Assembly (NCBI GenBank): GCA_964019055.1
Contig: OZ025215.1
Coordinates: forward strand, 8,709,708 to 8,773,707
Source of the DNA: Anthopleura xanthogrammica
Taxonomy: Eukaryota > Cnidaria > Anthozoa > Actiniaria > Actiniidae
DNA: 64,000 bases
Reading direction: 5' to 3'
Shown: positions 38,601 to 50,795 of the stretch, in pieces
Position numbering within the stretch: position 1 is the first letter of the stretch
How the letters are laid out: each line of letters opens with the position of its first letter
Notes under the pieces: model-generated
What the model was told of the DNA's origin: nothing
The model's database searches: none
Seen by the model: the letters and a program-made list of their open reading frames with translations, nothing else
Made by a program: the position numbers and the translations under genes

Positions 38601-41448
38601 TATATATCAGAAATATATTTCATCGTAAGTATGAACTAGAAAAAGAGGTCATTTACTTACTGCAATGTAGTTGCTAAGTACGATGGACATGATGATCCCA
38701 TAGATTGCCACAGCTTCACAGAAGATAATACTAAAGTATTAAAAACAATAAGTACTTTGGAATCAAGTAGTAAGGAACAGGTAATGATTAAAACTTTCTT
38801 TGAAACAAAAAAATAAATTTGTTTCCTTTGGTTATTTCTTAATTACAGCTAAAAAAATGTTTTCTTCTTTTTCAGCTTATTTTATTTTATTATCCAACTT
38901 TATTCAGCAGAATACAAACATTGCAGGAGAAACTTTGGAGTGAGTACAAATATATATTGTACTCCAAAAATAATTTATAATACTTTTAATGCAACACAAG
39001 ACATGCATTTGCATTTTTTCATTAAAAGCATATGTTGCCCATAAAACACAGCTCGCTGCAATAGGTTTAATTTGTTAGCTATTGGCTATTAAGTGCTACC
39101 CTCATATAACCCAAGCACCACCATTTTTTTAGCACTTGATCATATGTTACACCTATTTTAAAAAATTATGAAAACTGTGCTGATGACTCATCTAGAGTTT
39201 TGACTGCCATCAATCAAATAAGTAACAGTTATTATCATTCAAATTATTTTTTCCGTCATTTTGATTGGCCGAGAGAACTGCAAATAACTGCCTACAAATA
39301 ACGGTCTGCTCATGCGCATTACGGTGCAAAGCCATCTTGCTGCAAATAACGGTCTGCTCATCTGCAGTAACGCTGCATTTGACAATGGCTTGCTTCCCTG
39401 AAAAAAATTAGCTGACTTCTTTGTTATTGTTTGACTCGTGCGCACTGCCCCTCAAAGATTAGAAAAAATAATTTGAATGATAAAACAATTATTGAACTCG
39501 GTTATTGCAAAATATCGAGATTTGTTAGTGTCTTGCAAGCAATTATTTGCCTCTGCCTTCGGCATCAGCAAATAACTGCTTGCTTGCCACTAACAAATCA
39601 CAATATTTTGCTCAACCTTGTCCAATAATTGCTTAGTATTCGCAAAATCCTAACTTTCTAAACCCCAGAATAAAGCAAACTTATAAATCTTTCTTCCCTA
39701 AATATTCAAATGGTTCAGGATTTGAGTTCAATTTTGGCTTGTTTGATTGAAAACAAAACGTCAGTCATTTGACTCATGGCAGTGAAAACACTAGGAAAGA
39801 CTTCCAAGTGCTGTCACCACTGGTCGTGTAATTATAACTACATTATTGTCATTTTGAAAATAGGTGTAATAAAATTATACCTGATAAGATTCTTGGCTTT
39901 AATTCTTGGTGCCTTGACACCACCACCACAAATGCTGGCTCCCGTCAACAGGATACCCCTAAAAATTGTACAATATTAGTACATGTACGGCAATTGTCAA
40001 CACAGTGTACATAGTAATACCAATGTTAATAATCTTACCAAGCAGCTCCAACTACTGATAAAGCGATGGCCAAACCGATGCCCAGACATGACCACATGAA
40101 TGGGGACGTTGTTCCAAGAAACCTTTAAGTATATGCAAAATATTCACATTTTTTTATTTATCCATTTCACATATTTGTCTTATTTGCATAACAGTTACCC
40201 TAATTATGAGTCAAAGGTTAAGTTTCTCAATGGTTAAAGTGCATCTAAAGGCTGATACAATACTTTCAGTATAAAGGTTTATAAATTTGACTGTGACGTT
40301 ATACAGCGTCTTCATTAAATATACAAATTTTAACTTGTTCAAGCAAAAAGTATTTTAAAAATATCACTATCATGCTTATTGTTTACGCAATGTTATTGTA
40401 AATTTGGTGTCTTATAATGGCCAGTGTTGAGCATCACAGGTTAAACAAATACACCCAAATTCACAGTATGAAGTCACATTCAAAACTTTCATAACTCAAA
40501 GACGCAACATTTAAATGAAGAAATATTTCACCATTCAACTATTCTCTTCATATCATACTACTATAGTATAGAGTGGTTTTCATATAGAGCAGATTTCGTA
40601 TGAGCATGAAAAGTCCACGGCACACAGCACAGTAACTGCTCAGCGCAGACACAGCAGCGAATGTTTTCATAGATAGCACAGCACTGACATAGTCACAGCA
40701 AGGCTCTGTCCCTGTCATAAGTATTTCATAGTCATACCAAAACTGCTCTAATCATAAGTGGAAAATATACAGTGGGTGGATATGTTGATTTAGGTAGCTT
40801 GCATAGGGTTATAAAGATTTTGGAATATATATGTATGATGGTCTGGAGAAAGGTGGTATGAAACTATTGCTCCCAAAGGAGGGATAATATAATAATGCAA
40901 TGACATTTCGAGTAATTTTTCCAATGCCTCCTATGCATTTCATAAAATTATGTAAGGTTACAAGGCTCTCTAATGATTGTGAAGTAAAAACATTATTAGT
41001 TATGTCAAAATAATAAATAAATATTCCTAAATAAATCCAATACTTACCATCCTATATCAAACCGTTGGCCTAATCCAGAGAGATTATAATATAACCCTAA
41101 ACGTAGAACCAAAGAAGGTCAGAATATGGAAGCTGACGTGTGCGAATCCTGATCAAAATCAAGGCTAAAATAATAATTTGCATTTGTATTCCCAAATATA
41201 TAACTCAAATATACTTAAAAAATATATCAGGCTTTGTCAATTCAAGATTTTGGCATCAAAAGATCAAATTCTAGTGAAGAGAACAGCCCAAAATCTGATT
41301 ATCATTCAAAACATTCGTCGGCCATTTTGGATTTTTCAGTATCGATTCAACGCTTTATTTCAAACTTACCGACACCGATGAGAATAAAAAGGGCCAAAGA
41401 ATAAACTGTGCCATAGTAAGATGAGTTGCTAGTTATAGTATACGCCAT
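35669..41448 (-). CDS. ATP6V0B: V-type ATPase proteolipid subunit c'' (214 aa)
   Basis: Ten exons in transcription order (41370-41448, 41048-41096, 40039-40122, 39881-39958, 38661-38730, 38532-38586, 37388-37466, 37043-37088, 36482-36547, 35669-35707) sum to 645 nt with GT/AG junctions. The c'' proteolipid is part of the membrane V0 rotor that carries protons into vacuoles, lysosomes and vesicles. Diagnostic segments: [64 protein letters not shown] (with the proton-carrying Glu), [34 protein letters not shown], and [17 protein letters not shown]. The last exon (13 codons, [16 protein letters not shown]) is the least certain; it was chosen because its acceptor and phase fit and the human protein ends at a comparable point. 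Introns are full of foldbacks. Confidence 0.93.
35811..36028. repeat. Foldback in ATP6V0B intron 9
   Basis: TTACAGTGGACATTCGAACC at one end pairs with GGTTCGAGTGTCCTCACTGT at the other. Confidence 0.7.
36331..36457. repeat. Short foldback in ATP6V0B intron 9
   Basis: GACCCAGTTCAAATGTCGAT and its near-complement at the far end, with CATGAGCCGAACCTAATG inside each arm. Confidence 0.6.
36690..36995. repeat. Foldback in ATP6V0B intron 8
   Basis: CATTGGAATGCACGTCTTGC and GCAGTAGATTTRTGTAC pair with 36900-36985. Confidence 0.65.
37632..38239. repeat. 68-69-bp minisatellite in ATP6V0B intron 6
   Basis: Nine direct copies of a unit run TTTCACTCACACACACTACC, ACTACATTCAATATTCTATG, CACACARYRCTCA, CTCACATGTTGATAG. 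The first six spacings are 68 bp and the last ones 69 bp. It joins directly to a SINE at its right end. Confidence 0.93.
38225..38420 (-). repeat. SINE copy beside the minisatellite
   Basis: On the minus strand: GGTTTCAAGCCCTGCTG (B-box-like), GAATTGAGTTTGTTTGATG, GGGTTTTCTTTGGGTTATCC, GGTTTCCTCCCTCCGTAAA. Confidence 0.6.
39234..39637. repeat. Two adjoining foldbacks in ATP6V0B intron 4
   Basis: 39234-39482 is bounded by TCATTCAAATTATTTTTTC and its complement. 39483-39637 is a near-palindrome (AACAATTATTGAAC...CCAATAATTGCTTA) centred on CTTCGGCAT. The layout parallels 13860-14132. Confidence 0.65.
40584..40750. repeat. Foldback element, TAGAGCAG family, copy 2
   Basis: TATAGAGCAGATTTCGTATG at the left pairs with CATACCAAAACTGCTCTA at the right. 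The interior is CACGGCACACAGCACAG-rich. It matches 13681-13857 and lies in ATP6V0B intron 2. Confidence 0.7.
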
Positions 41449-42566
41449 ATTTTAGTGGAAAACGTTGTTTTATGCTAAATAATCTTTCATATTTTTCAAC
41501 CTAATTCTCCATTTTGGTAATGCTTCGCTCATGTGACAGAATGAAGGAGCCGAAGATAGGCCGAGTTTGAGCCGAATTCAACCCGAGTACATCTCACGGT
41601 GCGCGAAGGATGGTGGGTTAAATTTTGATTCCCATCCATTTTTCCATTCATTTCTTTTCTTGAACAGTTTAGAAAATAAGAAAAATGAAAATATATTAGT
41701 GCAGTGTAAAGAAAGGGATGCAAAGACGACTAAAGAAATTCTAACACAGGTTTTTGTGAAATATTTATCAGTTTTATCATGGCATCCGGAGGGGAAGGGC
41801 GAGGGGTGGGGGGAGGGGGTGAGTTGATTTGAAACACAGCATAAACCGCAGAATTCCATTTTTTTAAAGGCTATTACTGTAAATTACTCAGCAGTTTTCA
41901 GTCAATGATATCGAGATGAAATCTAATTTATTTTGATTTATATTCAGCTTTGATTTTGAAATAATTGTCATCTTATCACGGGATAGGTTGCCCTAAGGGA
42001 TACGTTTTTTTCTTTTTCTTTTCCTGCTTTGCGTGGTGGCTAGCTGTCTCTAGGGATACTTACTTCCTACCCTTCCCTCTTACGGAAATCCGTCCTCATT
42101 ATTTTGGTTTAGTAGAACAAGTCCTGTGATTGGTTGGTAAAGTGCGAAGGTCAATAAACGAAAGACAAGTTATGATGTAAGTGGTATGTATAGGAGTCAT
42201 CTCTCTTCGTCTCTCAACAACAATGACACAATTATATTGTTTATAGGAAAACATCTATAAGTATTTAAGCACTATTAAGGGGGAATATTTAGCTGAGAAC
42301 GATCTGACCACTGGAAGCCATATATCATATCATACCATAACAAATCAAGATACACATCTCTGGAAAGGAATAACTTTGACCGATTGCCATGATCCATGGA
42401 GAATGATGTACTACAATTTTATACAGAGAATGAAATATTAATCGGCTCAAAATGGAGTCACGAGAGAAGAAAATTCTGAGTTGACAAAGTCATGTAAGCT
42501 GGCTTGTGTGTGCGTGCCGTCTTGAACACGTGGAATCTCGATCGTCGAACTGTTCAATTATTTTTA
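41449..42566. promoter_or_regulatory. Divergent upstream region of ATP6V0B and the fucosyltransferase-like gene
   Basis: 1.1 kb separates the two divergent start codons. No convincing gene is seen. A G-rich run lies at 41788-41820. Confidence 0.4.
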
Positions 42567-44144
42567 ATGTTTATACGGAGGAGGTTAGTCTACGCTGTCA
42601 AGATCGCGTTGGATAGTGGATTTAAAGCATGTCTCTTTTTGAGCCTTTGCCTTCTTGTTCTTGTTTTGATCGACGATCGACCATCGCGTGTCATTTCGAG
42701 AGTGCCAAGAAATTTCGATGTTGGGAAGGCGTCGAGAATTGAGCTTGTGAAACGAGAACTACTCAACGAAAATACCAAGAGAAGATACGATGATCAGGAT
42801 TTTGTATCGAAGACATCAGAAATTGCTGATCGAGTTTTCGAGATTATTCCAGACGTTCAAAATACCTTAGAAAACGAAACAGAACTGTATCAAGTCGATG
42901 CTACACAAAATACTCATGCAATTAAATCGACTACAAAGTTCTTGTACGTTTTGCATCATTACGAACAGCTTGGAAAAGCCACCGAGAATTTGGTCCAACT
43001 GTGCGCGATAGCTAAACAAATGAGGAGATTCATTGTCGAACCTTTTGTTCGTGATTCAAGAATGTGCGGCGTCCCAGGAGGGTGGTATGGCGAGCAGAGG
43101 AAAAGAAGTAGACTATTTCGACCATTTTCGTCATACTTTGATGTTGATGTCTTCAATAATTTGTTGTCGTCTTCTGGTTATGCAACCATGAAAAAATTAG
43201 AGACCTTTAAAACAAGTTGCTCAGACGAGAGAACTACGATTGTTCATTTTATCTACGCCGATTCCGATGCTGAGGAGAGCCTAAGAAAGTGGTATAATTT
43301 ATCTGCTGATCAATATATCAAGGTTAAGAATGATGTTCAGAGACGTGGATATTGTGATTGTCCTTTTATTGATAAGGGACTGAATATTTCCAATAGAATT
43401 GGTGATATCAAAATTGGTCGTGAAATCTGCGTCGATCCAGAAAAAATTCTCAGTATAGATGAATTTGAAGACCAAGTTTTGCGAAATGACAGATGCGCAG
43501 TAATTGTACATTGGAGAGGTATTGGGAAAAATCGAACTCACTTCAGACCAAGGGTAAAACTTAAGCCATGGAATCTGGTAACTTCTTTGAAGCACAGCAA
43601 TTTGATCAGAAATGAAGTTGCCAGATTCAAAGAGGTTTCTTTCATAGACAATCACCCTTATATTGCAATTCATGTGAGATCTGAGAGACAACTGCAATGG
43701 TATGGGATTGAAAAATTAAATAGATGCATTGCAGTTATGATTCAGCAAGTTGAAAAACTGAAAGAAAAACATAAAATTGATAAAGTATTCATCTCGACAG
43801 ATCTTAGTGCTTATGGTTCAGATACTTTGATTTTTCCATCTGTGCAGGACATAGAATTTAAACAAAAACTTGGCACCATACAAAGCGAAATGTTTAAAAA
43901 GCTCCAACCACTGTCGTACACTCCCCATGCTAAAAAGAGTTCTGTGCTGTTTGACAAAGGTGTAGTTGCAATTACTGAAATGAACTTGCTCTTCGGCAGC
44001 AGCCACCTGGTGACTATAGGATCCGGTACATTTCAGCAATGGATAATTGATGTATTCATTAAACAGCACTCTAAAGATGAACAGCAAAATTGGACAATAA
44101 CAAGAGTGTGTAATAAAGAGGAGAAAAAAAGGCTGAAGATATAA
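42567..44144 (+). CDS. Fucosyltransferase-like type II membrane protein (525 aa)
   Basis: This is a single exon. I take the ATG at 42567, the first in the open frame; upstream codons have only a TTG. A basic N-terminus (MFIRRRLVYAVK) precedes a hydrophobic anchor at about residues 19-35, giving a Golgi-type type II topology. The C-terminal third carries the best family signals: IAIHVRSERQL (H369 and following; the basic residue that grips GDP-fucose in O- and alpha-1,6-fucosyltransferases), KVFISTDLSAYGSDT, and a late SSHLVTIGSGTFQQW similar to the 'S..F' acceptor-side motif. These fit the GT-B fucosyltransferase superfamily, but I cannot place it in a named subfamily, so donor and acceptor are unproven. 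The middle is Cys-poor. Lack of introns among spliced neighbours suggests retroposition. Confidence 0.7.
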   Translation: MFIRRRLVYAVKIALDSGFKACLFLSLCLLVLVLIDDRPSRVISRVPRNFDVGKASRIELVKRELLNENTKRRYDDQDFVSKTSEIADRVFEIIPDVQNTLENETELYQVDATQNTHAIKSTTKFLYVLHHYEQLGKATENLVQLCAIAKQMRRFIVEPFVRDSRMCGVPGGWYGEQRKRSRLFRPFSSYFDVDVFNNLLSSSGYATMKKLETFKTSCSDERTTIVHFIYADSDAEESLRKWYNLSADQYIKVKNDVQRRGYCDCPFIDKGLNISNRIGDIKIGREICVDPEKILSIDEFEDQVLRNDRCAVIVHWRGIGKNRTHFRPRVKLKPWNLVTSLKHSNLIRNEVARFKEVSFIDNHPYIAIHVRSERQLQWYGIEKLNRCIAVMIQQVEKLKEKHKIDKVFISTDLSAYGSDTLIFPSVQDIEFKQKLGTIQSEMFKKLQPLSYTPHAKKSSVLFDKGVVAITEMNLLFGSSHLVTIGSGTFQQWIIDVFIKQHSKDEQQNWTITRVCNKEEKKRLKI

Positions 44145-44526
44145 AAATCTGGAAAATGTACACATCCTAGCCTAGGGGTTGCATATAATTCAAGTTCAAG
44201 ATCAACATCATTCAAGCATTTTCTTGAATAGGAACCAGCAGAACTGATGCACCTCCTAATAATGTCAGATGTGCCACAGACTTGTTTCATTGAGTTATTT
44301 TTTGGTTAGCTGTTTGCAAATCAGTATTTAAGACACTTAAATGTTTTAAAAAACATTAAGTTTTAACCTATATGAATACTAAGTAAATATTTTAATATTG
44401 TTTAAGTTAAAAAAACCATTTTTCATGTATTATATTATTTATTTGTTATGCCATGAATATTTGCATGCTGGTTTTAAGAGTTATTTCAACAAACCTAAGA
44501 AATCAAACACAAATTGGTTTTATATC

Positions 44527-44683
44527 AGGGCTGTAGCTATCAGTAAGGCTGGTCCAGTTATATAACCAGACCACTCTACCTTGACAACAATTTTTCACCT
44601 TGTAAAAAAAATATTTATTACCCAAGAAAACCAGACCACTTTTATGAGACCAGACCACTGTCCAAATGTTGGCTACAGCCCTG
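44527..44683. repeat. Foldback, AGGGCTGTAGC ends
   Basis: CAGGGCTGTAGC and GGCTACAGCCCTG bracket internal CCAGACCAC repeats. Confidence 0.65.
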
Positions 44684-45100
44684 TATATATCCTTAATTTT
44701 AAGCTCAAGGTTCATTATCATTACAACTATAAACATGTTTCAACACAAAGAAAGCATATTTAATTTCAAAGCAGACACCCAGCCTACCTCGTTAGCAAAA
44801 AGATCATTGTTACTGTCTACAGACTGCTCAAATGTAATTTTAGCTTTATCAAATTCCATTATAATGATTATTCATCGCCTTCAAGCATCATGTTTCAAGT
44901 ATTGCAATGATTAAATTAGCACTCAAATTCACACACACGACATAATCAGTCATCAAGCCTTTATTACAGTAGTGTCTAAAAATCTGAACAATTTGCATAA
45001 GATATTAATCCCCAAAAGGATTTCATTTCCTGTTTAAGTCAACATATTTTTCTTGCCTGTTAAAACTACAATGTTTATGTTAATATATTTGTTTTTATGA

Positions 45101-45106
45101 ATAAAG
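45101..45106 (+). terminator. Candidate polyadenylation signal of the fucosyltransferase-like gene
   Basis: AATAAA lies about 950 bp after the stop codon, in an AT-rich stretch. Confidence 0.35.
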
Positions 45107-46238
45107 ACATATATTTTGTTACTTTCTGTGTTTTATTATTCACTTGTGATAAACAGTTCATATTCTTTATGAGGTATGGCTTACCTCAGTTACCTGTTAT
45201 TCTACCATCTGCTTGGCTGACCACAGCAGCTTTCCAGTGGTTTCCCTTCTTTTTTTTCTACCTTATTCTAGATCTTTCAAAATCTTTTCCGGTTATCTTC
45301 TCTTGATCAACAAAAAAAAAATTGTGTGTGTGTGGGGGGTGTACCTATTTTTATTGTTGCTGTTTCAGGGAATGGCCATAGCAGTTCCAGTAGTTGATCC
45401 AGGATTATTTTTAGCAGGGAGTTGTTTGATGGCAAAGGGGCCCCTATGGGCCTGTTCAGACACAATTTGTTTCAACTACAGGAACTGCTTTATGCGTAGT
45501 GCAATGCAGTACTGTGTACATGTTACGAATGTCTCAGATAAAAATTTGAAAATATTTTAGAATCAGTTTAATTAAAAAAAACGAAATTCTCATATGGCAG
45601 CAACTCCCTCAACCCTTCCCCTGGATTTGCCAGAGAATTCTGCAGGATGCAGACTTAAGAAGAGGGTTAGCCCCTCCTCCTCTCTTCCCCATTCACAATA
45701 AAATCAAGAGCATTTTTCCATTTCCATTTAACTCAGTGAGATAATTAAGATCTCAGACTATTTTTCTTCATTTAATACTTTGAAAATATTGTAAGAACCA
45801 ATAAATTAAAATAATATATTTTTTTTAGGGTATTTTTAGCCAAAATTTCAGATTTCGATATCAAAGCATTCCAAACATTCTTGTTTACATTATGGACGGA
45901 ATTTAAAAACATTTCCCATCATGCCATTGGGGCGTTCAGTACTGGTCCTGAGTTTTATTTCCCGTGGAGTTTCTTAATTTTATCATTTAATTTTTCCTAA
46001 TTTTCTTTAACAATTATCGTGATTTTTCTTCTTATTTTCTTTGGCATTTTCCATTCTTGGATGACAGGTAAATTTATTTTTAGACATATTTTTCTAAGTC
46101 TCGTGATCTTTCACTTTCATTGACTCCATATTTTCTTGGGTAAAACGGCATATTTCATCAAGTTTTTCCATCTGATTTTTACCAAAGAAATAGGAACATA
46201 TCAACCGATGAAAGATTGTTTTCAACAGCTCACCCAAG

Positions 46239-48266
46239 ATGTCAATACGTAGAGTTCACAATGCATACTGTGCCATCGATGTCATCTGCTTTGCTTTGGT
46301 TGGCTTTGCAAACCTCCTTCTTCATGTCACCAACCTCCAGCCTTCCAAACGAGGATTTCATTGCGACGATGAGTCTATCACAATGCCATTTAGAGAAGAA
46401 ACTATCTCTACTTTAACTGCACTGCTTGTTGGTCTAGCACTTGGAATATTAACGGTAATATTGGCTTTCAACTTGACTTCAATAAATTTCAAAAGCTGAA
46501 CGTTGAAAACTGATATTTATGACCTTTGACTGCACAAACGAAAATTATTGTTACGTAAAATTTATCAGCTAATATATCTCCTAACTCATAGATAAGACTA
46601 ATAGGCTTGAAAATGAGAATTCACTACGATAATACCATTTTTATTGACCATTTCCTGGTATTTAGATTTTAGTCTGTGAGATCCTACGCCATTTTGTCTT
46701 CAAGTTCAAAGCTCGAGGTGCAGGAAGAGATGATTTCTATATTAAACTTGGTCCAATAACTTTGAAAGCATGGCAGAGAAGGTAAGAATATATTTTTATA
46801 GTACGTTTTGACCTTTTTTCATTAATTTGGACCATTATAACAGTTAAATGGGCCATTTTATAGACATAGATTAATGTTTATATTTTATTTTAATTATATT
46901 TTCACTAGGATTGCGTTCCTTATATTCATGTTTGGTTTTGGAGCTGTTGTAGCTAACCTCTTCACGGATGCTGGTAAACTGTTGATTGGTCGACTTCGCC
47001 CATACTTTCTAGCAGTTTGTAAACCCGATTTCAGCAAGGTTAATTGCAGTGCTGGGAAATTCATCACTGAAGACATTTGTACTGGGGACAAGAAACAGAT
47101 TACTGAAGCAAGGTTAGTCAGGTTAACTATATAGGTTATTATGTAAAAATTTACGTAACATTTTTGTGAGTCACACTGTATACTTATTTTTTTATATGCA
47201 AGTTCACAGATAAAGTCATAATTCTTATTATTTTCAAATGATGCAAATGTGTTTCTTTCAGAATGTCTTTTCCTTCTGGCCATTCATCATTTTCCATGTA
47301 TTGTACAGTGTTTGTGGCTGTAAGTATGAAAGAATAATCAATAAAATATTTGTAGTGTCCACCCACCTGCCCACTCACCCATTTATCCCTCTATTTATCC
47401 ATCCATTCATTCTTTAAGTCACCCACCAAATGTTTCCATTCTTGCTGTCGGTCAAAGTTATTTTTGGTGGACGTCAATCAATGCAAGGCGTTTCCACAAC
47501 ATTCCACGTGGCACATTCCTTGATAACTTTGTGTTTTCTGACAATGCCATGGAAACACTTTGATTGATGTCCACCAAAAACTTATTTTGTCGTGACAGTT
47601 ATTTGTGGGTGTGATTGGAAAGAGCTGTAACTGGTTTTATCCATGTTCTTGATCATTCGTAATCTATATCTCAGATGTACCTAGAGACAGCTATCCCAAC
47701 AAGGAAAACTACTCTTTTCAAGCCTTTACTTCAGATTTCAGTGATTATACTTGGTATCCTGTGTGCTTTGAGCAGGATCTTTGACTACTGGCATCACTGG
47801 GGTGATGTGTTGACAGGAATGGCATTAGGAACACTTGTTGCAACTTTTATTGTAAGTATCAAAAAACTTGAATAGCTTGCAGTGGGAGGAGGAAGACTTG
47901 TCAGAATGACTACTTGAAGGGAACACTTGAATGGCTTGCAGTGGAAAGAGGGACACTTGTCAGAATGGGTTCAAGTAGGGAACACTTGAATGACTTCCAG
48001 TAAAAGATTAATGGATTCCAGTAGATCAGCAGCAACAGAAACAGCTGACTTGTTTTTACATTTTTTGGTCTTGACAATGTTGCAGGATATAAGCCTGCTA
48101 GTGATAATGTTTTGTTTGTCTCTTTCATTACTTACAGGTATTCAAGCCCTTATCACTATTCTCCAGTAATGTTGGTACAGACTATGAGGTTAGTATCAGG
48201 CAGCCCAGAGATATAGAGACTGGCCAAGTACAAAGGAATTCACAACTGTCTGAAATTGCTTCCTAA
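46239..48266 (+). CDS. Phospholipid phosphatase (PLPP/LPP), copy 1 (299 aa)
   Basis: Six exons (46239-46454, 46666-46781, 46909-47112, 47262-47319, 47675-47851, 48138-48266) sum to 900 nt in frame. PLPP enzymes are six-pass membrane proteins that dephosphorylate phosphatidate, lysophosphatidate and sphingosine-1-phosphate on the outer or luminal face (family knowledge). All three catalytic motifs are present: C1 KLLIGRLRP, C2 PSGH (in RMSFPSGHSSFS), C3 SRIFDYWHHWGDV. The first exon begins MSIRRVHNAYCAID and contains the typical KRGFHCDDESI segment. The length is close to human PLPP1-3 (about 284-311 aa). It is the best conserved of three copies in the window and has the same exon layout as copies 2 and 3. 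Confidence 0.94.
47460..47581. repeat. Foldback in PLPP copy 1 intron 4
   Basis: TTTTTGGTGGACGTCAATCA pairs with TGATTGATGTCCACCAAAAA. Confidence 0.75.
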
Positions 48267-49006
48267 CATCATTCTGGCTCCTACTATTCTCCATTGCATG
48301 TTTTCTGCCAATCAGCTCTTAAATTTCACTACTTTGTGATAATCAAGACTATTTTTAAATATTTTTAGGTTAGCTAGCTATAGAATAGTTTGATAAAATA
48401 AGATAAAATAGGTGAGGACATCAAACAAAATAGTTTAAGCTACAGTAGTAAGGGGGGCTGCAACCTAACCTCTGCACCCCCAATTTCTTAGCAGCACTAA
48501 AAATTTGACTAGCAAGTTTCAGACCTGGCCAGGGTTTTCAGGTATATCTTGGCACTCCCGGCCCCCTGGCCAGGTCTGAAGTTTATGCGTCAATCAAAGT
48601 GAGAAAACAACAGCGCTGTGAAAATTGTGCAAAATGGAAATCCCTTCCACTGCAAATAATGACCAGTTTTTGAAGTAGCATTTTCTTAAATAATAGCAGG
48701 CATATATGGACCATTATTTGAACAGTCTCTGATTGCTGTGATACAGTTATCTTGGTTGTAACAATTAGGTTTGATTTTCAGCTGTGATGGTTTCGGTGTA
48801 CCAGCGATCCTCTCCCCACTCACTGAGCTGACTAGGTGGGCGGAGGTTTGGTACAAATGACACTCTCACTGCTGAAACCAAGCCTAGGTTGTAATGAGTT
48901 TATTTTTATTAGTTTCTTTTGTCATAACCAACATGGTACCATATCTTGTTCAAAAAACAGCAAATATGAATATTTTCTTAAATAATAGCAGAAATATTTC
49001 TTTTGA

Positions 49007-49168
49007 TGACATTTCCTGTGTCGTGTGGAATGTTCATCAGCTGAATCACAAGTTCTCAATAGAGAACTCTTTCTGGCTGACAGCACATGGTGGTCAGTGT
49101 TTGACCACCATTTGGAGCAGATAATGAGATTCAAAGACTTTTATCAGCTGATTGAAACCCAGCAATAA
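49007..49168. repeat. Dispersed repeat, about 160 bp, copy 2
   Basis: It is the partner of 19766-19928; see the shared blocks given there. Confidence 0.7.
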
Positions 49169-50372
49169 AGTTGAATAAAAACCACTAGAGATGGTTTGGG
49201 GGAAAGGGACATGTATATCATATATGATCATCTATGTAATCACGCTACTATGTCCCTCTGGGTAGTATACCTCTGCTGTATATTCCTAAATGCATCTAAG
49301 CAACAACTTGTGTTTAAAAATATTTTATTTTATTTTATTTAAATTTGCTATTGTATTTCCACCTGATATTTATAATTTTGCTCAAGCTGATCAAATTTTA
49401 ACTTGCTAGAAGGATTTTTAGTGGAAAAAAATAAAATTCAGCAATTTTTCAACCATAGAATGTAAAGTTGGAGGACTGATGGACTGGCAAAAAGTTTTGT
49501 CCTGGGGGGGGGGGGGGGGGGATGCATAAAACAATTTCCATAAAACAGCTGTATTACTGTGGGTGGTAGGGTGGGGGACGTAGGATTTTGAGGAAGGTTT
49601 TTGCAAGCAACACCACAAGGAGCCCAATTGAGATGAAAGTGCTAGATGAAAATAAAACCCAGGTAAATATAAACAAAATTACGAGAAGGTGATTTCGCTT
49701 CCCTTAATAGGCTGAAAGAATTAGCCAATCAGAGAGCATTTTGTTCGTAACTCAAAGTTTCCTTGTTCCGCCAGGTTTTCGGCTCAATTTACGACAACTT
49801 TTGCTTGAAAATAAAGAAAATAAAACTCATCCATGCTAAGATTCACCAAATACCTTTTAGAAAAAGCATATTTCGTCGTTGGTGGAAAATGTTTTGTTTT
49901 GTTTTGACAAGAAATAATAGATCTAGAAAACAATTGGAAATTTTCGCTGAGACAAACAAAGCATTGCGCGTCTAGATTCCAGCTCTCCTGGATCTAGAAA
50001 ATATAAATTATTGAAAGAGTGTGCTAGATAAAGTTAAATAATACAAGCAAAAAGAAAAATCAAACAAAAACTCAGAACACTTTTTCGTGTGCCTTTGTTT
50101 TCGATGGTACGGTCATCCTATGTAGACTGATATATTTTTGCACCTCGAAATCCAGAAGAAGAAAAAAACTGATCAAAAGGGTCCCTGGTAAGTGGGATTC
50201 ATTTTTTGAAAACTTTTTTGACTCTTCTTCAAAGTTTCCAAATGGTCTAAACAGAAGAAATTGTGTAATAATTTAATACACAGCACGACAGTTTTAAGCC
50301 CTGCTGCCATCATCTGTGTAATATTCAAAGTTTCCTATAAAAATACGGAAGGAAAGATAAAGGTTGGTCAGT

Positions 50373-50450
50373 GAAGGTTTTGTTGCTTGTTGCATGCTAC
50401 ATGTTGGATGTTGCTGAACAAGCTTGAAATCTATTATATTCATATAGTCT
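50373..50450. repeat. Truncated MITE, GCTATTTCAAAAAAGG family
   Basis: AAAGGTTGGTCAGTGAAGG, GTTTTGTTGCTTGTTGCATG and AAGCTTGAAATCTATTATAT match the family's subterminal region. The outer end and the second half are missing. Confidence 0.6.
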
Positions 50451-50795
50451 CAAGCTGATACCAACTCTAAGTCACTTCAAAGAAACGCACTTCCTAACAA
50501 CTAAATATACGTATAAAACTTTAATGATTTTTTTATGGTAAAATAAAAGAGAGGACAAAGCAAGCATCATTTCAGCTACACAGTCAAGTTCAGTGCGTTC
50601 CTTCGTCGAAATAACAGTCCAGTTCACAAGGTAAGAAAGGAATACGAGTGATTCGAGACTCTTTTGGAATGCCCATCCTAGTTATGAGAACTGATATACG
50701 AATGTGTTTTTTAGCTGCACCGTCGCCTTGACGGTAGTTTGTTTTTAAACTTCACTCTTCTCGCGCTGACACTCGAGCTTAGCCAAGAAGCACCG

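Larger units (their letters stand above)
44145..46238. other. Intergenic region before PLPP copy 1
   Basis: It holds a foldback at 44527-44683 and an AATAAA at 45101-45106, which could end the upstream gene. No recognisable gene is seen. Confidence 0.5.
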
